NCBI GenBank assembly: GCA_016196755.1
Contig: JACPXC010000007.1
Span: 124,001 to 188,000 of the forward strand
Direction of reading: 5' to 3'
Length of the DNA: 64,000 bases
Origin: Elusimicrobiota bacterium
Lineage (GTDB): Bacteria; Elusimicrobiota; Elusimicrobia; UBA1565
Shown here: positions 35,122 to 42,692 of the stretch, piece by piece
Layout of the letters: the number at the start of each line of letters is the position of its first letter
Position numbering within the stretch: position 1 is the first letter of the stretch
Made by a program: the position numbers and the translations under genes
The notes under the pieces: generated by a model
The model's database searches: none
Seen by the model: the letters and a program-made list of their open reading frames with translations, nothing else
What the model was told of the DNA's origin: nothing

Positions 35122-35580
35122 CTACTTCTTGTGGCACTTCATGCAGCCGGCCTTGGCGGCGAACACCTTCTTGCCGTCGACCTCCTTCTTGCCGTCGTGG
35201 CAGGCGCCGCAGGTCCCGCCCTTGTACATGTCGGCCATCTTGAGGGCCTCGCCGGTGACCTTCTTTTGGAACAGCGGCTTCTCGCCCTCGTGGCACTCCG
35301 CGCAGCTCTTGAGCCTGTCGGCGTGCGCCTTGTGCGCGAACTTGACCGGGGCCATCTTCGCGGTCTGCTTGAACACGATCGTCTCCGGAGCCTCGCCGGG
35401 CTCGGCCTTGGGCGCAGCGGCCGGGTCGTCCTTCCCCGTGCCCTTCGGCTCCGCCTTGACCTCGCCGGCCGCCTCGACCTTGGCCGGGGCCTTCTCGGCC
35501 TCGGCCTCCTCCGCCGAGCATACGAGCGCCAAGGCGCCGCCCAGCCCCGCCGCCAGCGCCAACGCCGTGAAGATCCTCAT
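35122..35580 (-). CDS. Periplasmic triheme (c7-type) cytochrome
   Basis: 152 residues. Signal peptide to about 22. A Lys/Ala/Glu/Pro-rich linker (23-68) is followed by a compact haem domain with three CxxCH motifs (CAECH, CGACH, CMKCH) plus extra His residues for bis-His ligation (VKFAHKAHAD). This resembles c7-type cytochromes that shuttle electrons between inner and outer membranes. The start overlaps the preceding gene's stop (ATGA). Confidence 0.88.
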   Translation of the reverse strand: MRIFTALALAAGLGGALALVCSAEEAEAEKAPAKVEAAGEVKAEPKGTGKDDPAAAPKAEPGEAPETIVFKQTAKMAPVKFAHKAHADRLKSCAECHEGEKPLFQKKVTGEALKMADMYKGGTCGACHDGKKEVDGKKVFAAKAGCMKCHKK

Positions 35581-36131
35581 CGTGTTCCCCCTCCGGGCTT
35601 GTCGCCCATGTAATCCGGCGCCTGACGGGCCGCCTGTCTGCCTTCCTCGAGCTGCAGGCGGGTCCGCTCCGCCTTGACCTCCTCGAGCAACGCGGCGAGC
35701 CGCGCCGTCTCGAGCGCGAACTCTTCCTTGCCTTCGAGCTTGCGGACCTTGGAGTCGTGGGCCAAGAAGTCGAGTATGAGGTCCGCGTCGTCTTTTCCGA
35801 ACCGGGTCCACCAGGTATTGACGAGCGTTTTGTCGTGCATCCGCCGGATGTGCATCGCCCATTCCTCGCGCGTCGCCTCCGGAGCCCAGAGGGCGCGCGC
35901 CGGGCTGTGGCACTGGGAGCAGACCTCGGTGAAGACGGCATAGCCGTCCTGGGCCTTGGCCGGGTAGGCCGAGACGTCGACGGTCTCCGCGCCGAGGTCG
36001 GCCGAAAAGCGCGCCGAGAGCTGCGGCAGCGAGAACTTGGGCTTGACCTCAGGCGGCGGCGCCGGCCTGCAGGCCGCGGCCGCGGCGGCCGCCAACGCCA
36101 ACACCGACGCGACGATGGTTCTTGCGCTCAT
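35577..36131 (-). CDS. Monohaem c-type cytochrome lipoprotein
   Basis: 184 residues. Signal with lipobox-like AAAAC near residue 21, so it is probably lipid-anchored. One haem site, CSQCH, in TEVCSQCHSPARALWAP. MHIRRMHDKTLVNTW offers Met/His axial-ligand candidates. The C-terminal part is a charged helix. It overlaps hemA upstream and the triheme gene downstream by ATGA, so the three are co-translated. Likely an electron carrier between the inner membrane and the multihaem proteins. Confidence 0.8.
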   Translation of the reverse strand: MSARTIVASVLALAAAAAAACRPAPPPEVKPKFSLPQLSARFSADLGAETVDVSAYPAKAQDGYAVFTEVCSQCHSPARALWAPEATREEWAMHIRRMHDKTLVNTWWTRFGKDDADLILDFLAHDSKVRKLEGKEEFALETARLAALLEEVKAERTRLQLEEGRQAARQAPDYMGDKPGGGTR

Positions 36132-37162
36132 GACACCCTCCCGGCCGGCGCCGGGCGCTCGATGCGGTCCCAGGCGTCGTCCGCCGCCTCTTCGGCCAGG
36201 GCGTCGGCGCGCGCGACGGCTTCGCGGCGCGACTCCTGGTCTCTCTGCACGATCCGCTTGAGGTCGTCGATGTCGTAGAGATAGACGTCGGAAACCTCGG
36301 ACGCCGCCGGATCGACGTTCCGCGGGACCCCCAGGTCGATCAAGAACAGGGGACGGCCGCGACGCCGTCCGGCCGCCTCTAGGACGCCGCCGCGGCCGAC
36401 CACGTAGTCGGACGACGCGGTAGAGAAGATGGCGATGTCCGCCTCGTGAAGGGAGGCCAGGGCCTCGTCGTAGCGCGCCGCCGTCCCGCCCAGGGCCTCG
36501 GCGAGCTCGACGGCCTTTTCGTAGGTGCGGTTGGCCACGGTCACGTCCTTGACGCCCTTGGCCCTCAGATGCTCGGCGGCCGTGCGGGCCATCTGTCCGG
36601 CCCCGACGATGAGGACCCGGCGCGCCCCGGAGTCGCCGAAGAGCTTGCGGGCGAGTATGGCCGCCGCCCCGCCCACCGAGCGGATGCCCTCGGCGATCTT
36701 GGTGGCGTTGCGCACGGTCTTGGCGCCGGCCAGGCCTTTCTGGAACAGGATGTTGAGGACCCGGCCCGCGGTCCCGGCGTCGCGCGCGCCCTGATAGGCG
36801 GCCTTGACCTGCCCGATGATCTCGGTCTCGCCGACGATCCAAGACTCCAAACCCGAGGCGACGCGCAGGAGGTGGCGCGCCGTGGCGGAGCCTTCGTGGA
36901 GGTATAGGTAGGCCCCGACGGGGACTCCGGCTCGGGCCTCGAGCCAGGCCTGTACCCGCTCGCCGGCCGCCGCGGGGTCCTCGGCGACGGCGTAGACCTC
37001 GAAGCGCGAGCAGGTCGAGAGGAGGACCGTCTCGCCGAGGCCGCAGGCCTGGCGCAGGGCCGCCGTGTCGGCCGCCAGCGCCCCGGGCCTTAGGCTCAGG
37101 CGCTCGCGCACGGCCACCGGCGCGGACAGATGGCTCATCCCCACGACGAAGAGTCCGCTCAT
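36128..37162 (-). CDS. hemA: Glutamyl-tRNA reductase
   Basis: 344 residues, shorter than the E. coli enzyme (418); the loss is mainly in the C-terminal dimerisation helices. The catalytic Cys51 lies in LLSTCSRFEVY. The motif SWIVGETEIIGQVKAAY and NADPH-domain signatures (VLIVGAGQMARTAAEHL, DLGVPRNVDP) are intact. It makes glutamate-1-semialdehyde, the first committed step of haem synthesis. Placement with cytochrome genes suggests that haem supply is coordinated with cytochrome production. Confidence 0.93.
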   Translation of the reverse strand: MSGLFVVGMSHLSAPVAVRERLSLRPGALAADTAALRQACGLGETVLLSTCSRFEVYAVAEDPAAAGERVQAWLEARAGVPVGAYLYLHEGSATARHLLRVASGLESWIVGETEIIGQVKAAYQGARDAGTAGRVLNILFQKGLAGAKTVRNATKIAEGIRSVGGAAAILARKLFGDSGARRVLIVGAGQMARTAAEHLRAKGVKDVTVANRTYEKAVELAEALGGTAARYDEALASLHEADIAIFSTASSDYVVGRGGVLEAAGRRRGRPLFLIDLGVPRNVDPAASEVSDVYLYDIDDLKRIVQRDQESRREAVARADALAEEAADDAWDRIERPAPAGRVS

Positions 37163-37638
37163 CACAGCCTCCCCAGCATGGCTTCGACCCGGCGCAGAGC
37201 GCCCAAGGCCGCGATCTGCGCGCCCCGGGCGGCGGTGGGCCGCCGGAAGCGGCCCTGCTCGTGGCTGAGATGCTCGCGCAGGGCCTTGGCGAGCATGAAA
37301 GCCAAAGCACCCACGTGCTCGGGCCGGTATCGGGCGCCGCCCGAGGCGAGCACGCGCATGTCCTTGACCAACGAGGAGATCTGATCGCGCTGCAGGTCGG
37401 CCGCGGCCTGGGCCTGGCGCCACTCCGGCGGACGCGCCGCGCGCTGGGACCAGACCGCCGCCTGGATGCAGCGCTGGGCGGCCAAGGCCGGCTCGACGAC
37501 GTCGAGGGCGGCCAGGACCTGGCGCCGCATGTCCGTCGACTCGCGCAGCCGTGAGCGGTCGAACTCGTCGGCGAGGCGCTCGAAGACCCGGCGGCTCTTC
37601 TCGAGGATGTCGACGACGGCGGTCTTTTGCGCGCTCAT
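37162..37638 (-). CDS. Uncharacterised helical protein upstream of hemA
   Basis: 158 residues from the ATG at 37638, which follows a sigma-54-like promoter by 12 bases of leader. Entirely helical, rich in Ala, Arg and Gln. EHLSHEQGRF near residue 125 recalls hemerythrin ligand spacing, but the full ligand set is not present. Its stop overlaps the hemA start. Family not recognised. Confidence 0.6.
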   Translation of the reverse strand: MSAQKTAVVDILEKSRRVFERLADEFDRSRLRESTDMRRQVLAALDVVEPALAAQRCIQAAVWSQRAARPPEWRQAQAAADLQRDQISSLVKDMRVLASGGARYRPEHVGALAFMLAKALREHLSHEQGRFRRPTAARGAQIAALGALRRVEAMLGRL

Positions 37639-37654
37639 GACACTGTCCAACCGG

Positions 37655-38788
37655 TTATTTAGCAACGCTCTTGCCAAAGCTCGCCGGCTCGTAGCCGCAG
37701 GCCGGGTCCGAGGCCAGCGGGTCGCCGGTCAAGGCGAAGGCGCGCGCCCGCGAGCCCGCGCAGACCGCGCGGTACTCGCAGGCGCCGCACTTGCCGCTTA
37801 AGAGCGCCGGCGCGCGCAGCGACTTAAGGAGAGGAGCCTCGCGATAGATCTCCCCCAGCGGGGTCTTGCGGACGTCGCCCACCGCCACGGGCAGGAAGCC
37901 CGAGGGATACACCTCGCCCTTGAAGTCGACGAAGAGGAAGCCCTTTCCGGCGTTGACCGCCGGGGCCGAGGCACCCATCGCCCGCGGGCGCTCATCCGGC
38001 GGGCGCTGGAGCAGATAGCGCCGGTAGTGCTGGGCCTCGGTGAGCTTGACGACAAATCCCGCCTCGCGCGAGAGCGCGTGCAGCTTGGCGAAGGCTTCCT
38101 CGAACTGCTCCGGGCGCACGCCGTCCATCGCCGAGCCTCGGCCGGTGGGGACGAGGAAGAAGACCTCCCAGAACACGATCCCCAGGCCGCGGACCAGTTC
38201 GATCATCGCGTCGAGGCGCGCGAAGTTCCAGGCCGCGAAGCAGGTGTTGATCTGCACCGGCAGCCCCAGCTCGCGCGCCCAGCCCAGGGCCGCCATGACC
38301 TTCTCGAAGGACCCGGCGACGCCGCGGAAGCCGTCATGCTCCTCGGCCGAGGGCGCGTCGAGGCTGAAGGCGACCTGGTCGACGCCCGCCCGCGCCAGCG
38401 CGGCCAGCCGCTCGCGCGTGAGCCGCTCGGTGGCGGCCGGGATCGTCCCCATGCGCAGGCCGCGGCTCTTCCCATGGGCGAGCAGGGCCTCGAGGTCGTC
38501 GCGCTGGAGCGGGTCGCCGCCCGACACGATGAAGATCGGCGTGCCCATGGCGGCCGTCTCGTCGAGGAGCTTGAAGCCCTCCGCGGTGCCCAGCTCGCGC
38601 GGGTCGCGCCCCATGATGGCCGAGGCGCGGCAGTGCTTGCAGACCAAAGCACAGGAGCGGGTCGACTCCCAGATCACCAGGAGCGGGGCTCGGTCGTAGT
38701 CGAGGCCCGCGAAGGCCGCGCCTTGAGAGCGCGAGCGGCGCGCCGCCTCATGAAAGCTCTCCGCCGCGCCGATGGGCCCTCCGCTCAC
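37655..38788 (-). CDS. Radical SAM/SPASM protein of the NirJ/AhbD-like group
   Basis: 377 residues. Cys46, Cys50 and Cys53 (CALVCKHC) bind the SAM [4Fe-4S] cluster, followed by IFIVSGGDPLQRDDL. The C-terminal SPASM region has CGACEYRAVCAGSRARAF and DPAC for auxiliary clusters. Close relatives act on haem precursors (AhbD, NirJ) or on peptides. The surrounding hemA, cytochrome and cytochrome-assembly genes favour a haem role, possibly coproporphyrin decarboxylation, but this is inference. It overlaps the hemerythrin gene (ATGA). Confidence 0.75.
   Translation of the reverse strand: MSGGPIGAAESFHEAARRSRSQGAAFAGLDYDRAPLLVIWESTRSCALVCKHCRASAIMGRDPRELGTAEGFKLLDETAAMGTPIFIVSGGDPLQRDDLEALLAHGKSRGLRMGTIPAATERLTRERLAALARAGVDQVAFSLDAPSAEEHDGFRGVAGSFEKVMAALGWARELGLPVQINTCFAAWNFARLDAMIELVRGLGIVFWEVFFLVPTGRGSAMDGVRPEQFEEAFAKLHALSREAGFVVKLTEAQHYRRYLLQRPPDERPRAMGASAPAVNAGKGFLFVDFKGEVYPSGFLPVAVGDVRKTPLGEIYREAPLLKSLRAPALLSGKCGACEYRAVCAGSRARAFALTGDPLASDPACGYEPASFGKSVAK
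37662..37675 (-). promoter_or_regulatory. Sigma-54 promoter (GGCAAGAGCGTTGC) for the hemA-cytochrome operon
   Basis: Minus strand GGCAAGAGCGTTGCT matches TGGCACG-N4-TTGCW at all but one of the fixed bases. It lies inside the last codons of the upstream radical SAM gene. Predicted transcription start near 37650. Confidence 0.75.
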
Positions 38789-39240
38789 GGCGCGGCCGCC
38801 AGCGCGGCCGCCAACCGGCCGAGCAGCAGCTTCTCCTCGCGCTGCTCGTGGTGCTCGAGCAAGGCCTTGAGGCGCGCCTCGCGCTCGATGAGGCTGACGA
38901 CCCCGGCCCGGGAGGTCGAGCCCACGCTCAGGCCGCGGGCGCTGGCGAGGAGCTCCTCGACGCGTTCCTGGATCTGGGCGTGCTCCTCGAGGAAGAAGCG
39001 CACGGCGCCGCCGCGCGGCGGCTGGCCCAGCTCCGCGTAGGCCGGCAGCAGGACGTCCTCCTCGAGGCGGATGTGGCGGCGCAGCCGCCGAGAGAACTCC
39101 TCGAGCTCGCCCAAGGCGCTGCCGAACTCGAAGCCGACCAGAGCCTCCTGGTGGCGGCGCAGCAGGTCCTCGAGGACCCGGTGCTCCTCGCGCACCAGCG
39201 CGAGGTCGGCGGCCGTCGCGGGGCGCCGCGGGGAGCTCAC
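38785..39240 (-). CDS. Hemerythrin-domain protein
   Basis: 151 residues, a four-helix pattern. Candidate di-iron ligands are EEHRVLEDLL, RRHIRLEEDVLLPAY, EEHAQIQERV and LEHHEQREEKLL. The HxxxE spacing in helices 2 and 4 fits hemerythrins, which bind O2 or sense iron, oxygen or NO. It lies between the ResB-CcsA fusion and the radical SAM gene, overlapping both, so it is part of a respiratory/haem operon. Confidence 0.85.
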   Translation of the reverse strand: MSSPRRPATAADLALVREEHRVLEDLLRRHQEALVGFEFGSALGELEEFSRRLRRHIRLEEDVLLPAYAELGQPPRGGAVRFFLEEHAQIQERVEELLASARGLSVGSTSRAGVVSLIEREARLKALLEHHEQREEKLLLGRLAAALAAAP

Positions 39241-42185
39241 GCCTCCTCCGGGACCGGGGCGCGCGCGCCGGCGGCCATCACCGCCAACTGCAGGACGATG
39301 AAGGCCGCCAGCCAGGCCGCCGCCTTATCCATGAAGCCGTAGGAGTGCAGGCCGACGCCCAGCATGTTCACGCCGAACCAGGCCAGGGCCGTCACGACGT
39401 TGCCGAAGACGGCCATCACCATGATGCCGCGCTCGCGCACGAAGCCCCCCCAGCGCGCGTGGAGGATGACCACCATCCAGAGCACGAGCAAGAGGGCGCC
39501 GTTCTCCTTGGGGTCCCAGCCCCAGAACCGGCCCCAGGACTGGTCGGCCCAGATGCCGCCCAGCACGGTGCCGACGAAGCTCAGCACCAGCGCGAAACAG
39601 ACGGTCCCGTAGGTCATCTGCGCCAGCGAGCGCGCCGTCTCGCGGCCGAGGCGGCCCGCGCTGGCGCCGACGATCCAGGCCGTGGCTAGGGTGCCGGCCA
39701 GAAACGCCGCGCTGTAGCCTAGCGTGATGGTGACCACGTGGGTGGCCAGCCAGAAGTTCGAGTCGAGGACCGCCTGCATCATCTCCAGGGTGTCGCCGCT
39801 CATGGCGAGGTGGTGGGCGACGAGCAAGGTGCAGAAGCCCACCGCCGCGCCCATCGCGGCGGCCAGTCCGCGCCGGTGAGCCCACTCCAGGCCCAGGGCG
39901 AGCAGGACGGCTCCCCAGCCGACGAAGACGGCCGAGGAGTAGAGGTTCGTCACCGGCGGACGGCCCTGGATGACCATCCGGCCGAGGACCCCGGCGCTGT
40001 GCAGCAGGAACGCCGTCCCCAAGCTCCAGACCGCCGCGCGCCGCAGGCGCTCCGAGCCGGTCAGCCAAGAGGCGCAGGCCAGCACGAAGGCGAGGATATA
40101 GAGCGCCATCCCCTTACCGAAGGGCGCCAGCCGGTTGAAGGCCAGCTCGCGCGCCGCCTGGGCCGACTCGCGCGGACGGCCGTCTCCGTAAAGGGACCTA
40201 AGGGCCGCCGCGCCGGAGGCGAAGCCGGCCTTGTCGCCGGCGCGCCAGGCGTCGAGGACCGCCGCGTAACCCTTGAGCTCGGCCGCCAAAGGGGCGCGCG
40301 AGAGCATCGGCTCGAGGATGCCCTCGCCCGGAGTCTTCCAGGCCTCCGGCGCCGCGCCGGGCGGCGGCGGCAGGGGACGGTAGTAGGCGGCGTCGGCCGC
40401 GCCGCGGAAGCGCTCTAGGATGGCCGCCAGCCGCGGCACCCCGGCCTTGCCCTCGGCCATGGCGGCCTCGAGGGCGGCGAGCTCGGCCGTCAGCCCCTGG
40501 GTATCCTCCGGGGCGAGGGTGTTCCGGAGCCGGAGGTAGAGCTCCGCCTTCTCGCGAAGCTCGAGCGCCGCGCGCTCAAAGCGCGTGCGCTGGCGGGGAT
40601 CGAGCGCCGCGGCGCGCTGGGCCTGGGCGTCGAGCTCGGCGAGCCTCGGGGTCAGGACCTCGAAGGCGTAGACGCGCCCGTCGCCGCCGCGCTGGCCCAA
40701 GAGGCCCAGCAGGTCGGGGTCGTCGATGCGGAACACCTTCATGCGGTCGGCCTCGCGCGGCCGGGCCGAGAGCTCGAGCAGCCACTCGGCGGCGCTCAGC
40801 CTGCGGCCCTCGTGGGAGAGGGTCTGCTTGCCGTGCAGGACCAAGAGGGAGCTGCGCGCGACGGAATCGAGCGGCTTGATCCGTCCGTTGTGGAGGACCG
40901 GAAGGCGCGCGAAGTCGGCCAAGCCCGCCGGGTCCTTGGCGCGGGCGGGCAGCGCGGCCAAGACCAGCAGCGCGACGGCGGCCGCGGCCGCGGCCGACCT
41001 AGCGCTATCGCGCGGGAGTGCGGCATCCCGGGCCTTGGGGGCGGCCGGCTTGAAGGCCAGCAGAGCGAGGATGAAGTGGAGCAGGAGCCCGGCGGCCATC
41101 ATGACGAAGGAGACGTAGGGCAGGAGCCAGCCGGGGTTCTCGACCACCTGGAGGATCGAGAGGGTGTCGGCCTGCCCGAAGCTGGCCTGATAGAAGGTGC
41201 GCCCGAGGTAGCGCAGCGGGTTGTTCATCCAGATGAGGACGTCGCGCTCCTCGCCCGTCTGCGCGTTGACGAGGCGCACGAGGCTCGAGAAGTTGCGCGG
41301 GATCTCGGTGCCGGGGTAGAGGTCGTGGCGGAAGTCGACGAGCGTCAGCGAGAACGGCAGCATGCGCCGCGCCGGCCGCAGCCCGAACGCGAAGTCCCGG
41401 CCGCCCGCGCTGAAGACCTGCTCGCGTCCCAGAGCCGAGGCCAGGAGCCAGGTGCCGAGCTCCCGGCCGCCCTCCCGGACGGCCACGAACGCCGCGGCCT
41501 GGTCGCGCCCTTCGTCGCCGGCGGGCGGGTCGGCGCGCAGCACGAGGTCTTTGCCGAGCCCCTGGTCGGCCAAGGACGGCGGCAGGCCGGAGGCCTCCGG
41601 CCGGGGGCCGAGCCGCGCGTTGCGGTGGGTCTCGCGGACCGCCAGCGTGAAGGGCCAGCCGGCGTGAGAGAGCTCGCGGCCCGGCCGCGCCATCGACAGC
41701 GGGACCGCGTAGACGGTCTCGACGTCCGGCTGCGAGAGCTCCACGACGTAGAGCTCATCGAGGCGCGGGCTCTCGGTGTAGTTGACGGTCTCGCCCTCGA
41801 AGATGGGCATCCGCGTCTCCACCGCCAGCATGCCGGTGACGAACTCGCCGAGGACCAAGGTGACCAAGCCCAGATGCGACAGCCAGAGCCCGGCCTTGCG
41901 CCAGGTCCACTGGAAGCGCGAGGCCATCGACGCGCCGAGGTTCACGAGCAAGGCCGCTCCCACCGCCCCGCCGGCCGGGAACCACGGCAGCGGCCAGCCC
42001 GCGACCTGCCGATATAGGAAAGCGCTGCGGAAATACTTGTCGACGGCGGGAAAGATGCCCAGCGAGCCCTGCTCCAGCGTGCAGGCCGTCGTGAGCAGCA
42101 TGAGAAGCACCAGGCAAGCCAGCGCGACCTGGAGGGAGCCCAAAGCCTGGAGGAGGCGGGTTAGACGGTCGTTTGCTCGTGGCAT
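39237..42185 (-). CDS. Fused cytochrome c biogenesis protein (ResB-CcsA, system II)
   Basis: 982 residues. The N-terminal ResB/CcsB part has TM helices near 10-40, 75-95 and 105-130 and a large periplasmic domain, then a TM near 375-400. A long soluble middle region (about 420-690) precedes the CcsA part, which ends with the haem-binding WWD motif WGRFWGWDPKENGAL and conserved His in VAHHLAMSGDT and ATHVVTITLGY. System II fusions export haem and attach it to CxxCH motifs, so this enzyme can mature the cytochromes nearby. The ATG at 42185 lies 6 bases after the predicted sigma-54 start. Confidence 0.92.
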   Translation of the reverse strand: MPRANDRLTRLLQALGSLQVALACLVLLMLLTTACTLEQGSLGIFPAVDKYFRSAFLYRQVAGWPLPWFPAGGAVGAALLVNLGASMASRFQWTWRKAGLWLSHLGLVTLVLGEFVTGMLAVETRMPIFEGETVNYTESPRLDELYVVELSQPDVETVYAVPLSMARPGRELSHAGWPFTLAVRETHRNARLGPRPEASGLPPSLADQGLGKDLVLRADPPAGDEGRDQAAAFVAVREGGRELGTWLLASALGREQVFSAGGRDFAFGLRPARRMLPFSLTLVDFRHDLYPGTEIPRNFSSLVRLVNAQTGEERDVLIWMNNPLRYLGRTFYQASFGQADTLSILQVVENPGWLLPYVSFVMMAAGLLLHFILALLAFKPAAPKARDAALPRDSARSAAAAAAVALLVLAALPARAKDPAGLADFARLPVLHNGRIKPLDSVARSSLLVLHGKQTLSHEGRRLSAAEWLLELSARPREADRMKVFRIDDPDLLGLLGQRGGDGRVYAFEVLTPRLAELDAQAQRAAALDPRQRTRFERAALELREKAELYLRLRNTLAPEDTQGLTAELAALEAAMAEGKAGVPRLAAILERFRGAADAAYYRPLPPPPGAAPEAWKTPGEGILEPMLSRAPLAAELKGYAAVLDAWRAGDKAGFASGAAALRSLYGDGRPRESAQAARELAFNRLAPFGKGMALYILAFVLACASWLTGSERLRRAAVWSLGTAFLLHSAGVLGRMVIQGRPPVTNLYSSAVFVGWGAVLLALGLEWAHRRGLAAAMGAAVGFCTLLVAHHLAMSGDTLEMMQAVLDSNFWLATHVVTITLGYSAAFLAGTLATAWIVGASAGRLGRETARSLAQMTYGTVCFALVLSFVGTVLGGIWADQSWGRFWGWDPKENGALLLVLWMVVILHARWGGFVRERGIMVMAVFGNVVTALAWFGVNMLGVGLHSYGFMDKAAAWLAAFIVLQLAVMAAGARAPVPEEA

Positions 42186-42202
42186 AGTTGCCCTAAGTAT
42201 TA

Positions 42203-42216
42203 GCAACAGAATTGCC
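42203..42216 (-). promoter_or_regulatory. Sigma-54 promoter (GGCAATTCTGTTGC) for the cytochrome-assembly operon
   Basis: Minus strand GGCAA-N5-TTGC-TA. Predicted start near 42191, leaving a leader of only about 6 bases. Confidence 0.7.
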
Positions 42217-42230
42217 AAACCGGCCAAGAT

Positions 42231-42244
42231 GGCCAGCCCGTTGC
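42231..42244 (+). promoter_or_regulatory. Divergent sigma-54-like promoter (GGCCAGCCCGTTGC) for the OsmC-like gene
   Basis: GG-N10-GC with TTGC at -12, 14 bases from the opposite-strand site. The predicted start (near 42256) falls at the ATG, which conflicts with the AGGAG upstream of that codon; one of the two signals may be unused. Confidence 0.45.
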
Positions 42245-42256
42245 CTTTCAGGAGTC

Positions 42257-42691
42257 ATGACCTCACCCTTCCCCCACCGCTACGGGACCGAGCTGCGCTG
42301 GGTCAGCGGCCGCCTGGCCGTGCTGAGCTCCCCGCAGGCTCCCCCCATCGACGGCGGGCCGCCGCCGGAGTTCGACGGCCCGGCGGGGCGCTGGAGCCCG
42401 GAGGCCCTGCTGCTCTCGGCGGCGGAGCTCTGCCTCATGACCACCTTCCTCGCCGTCGCCGAGCACGCCGGGCTGGCCGTGGCCGACTACCAGAGCCGCT
42501 CCGAGGGCGTGCTCGACCGCACCGTCGACGGCCCCGCGTTCACGCGGGTCGTCCTGCGCGTGCGGCTCTCGGTCTACGCCGACGACGCGGAGAAGGCCCG
42601 GACGCTGATGGAGAAGGCCAAGAAGCGCTGCATCGTCTCACGCACCCTGCGGATCCCCCCCGAGCTCGAGGTCGAGGTCGTCCCGGCTTGA
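42257..42691 (+). CDS. OsmC/Ohr-like peroxiredoxin-fold protein
   Basis: 144 residues. PFHRYGTELRW-type first strand (FPHRYGTELRWVSG), then the helix SPEALLLSAAELCLMTTFLAVAEHAG, in which the first conserved Cys of the OsmC family sits. KKRCIVSRTLRIPPELEVEV carries the second. OsmC/Ohr enzymes reduce organic hydroperoxides in the cytoplasm. The two Cys are at the expected distance. It is divergent from the cytochrome-assembly operon and convergent with coxA, one base apart. Confidence 0.8.
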   Translation: MTSPFPHRYGTELRWVSGRLAVLSSPQAPPIDGGPPPEFDGPAGRWSPEALLLSAAELCLMTTFLAVAEHAGLAVADYQSRSEGVLDRTVDGPAFTRVVLRVRLSVYADDAEKARTLMEKAKKRCIVSRTLRIPPELEVEVVPA

Positions 42692-42692
42692 G

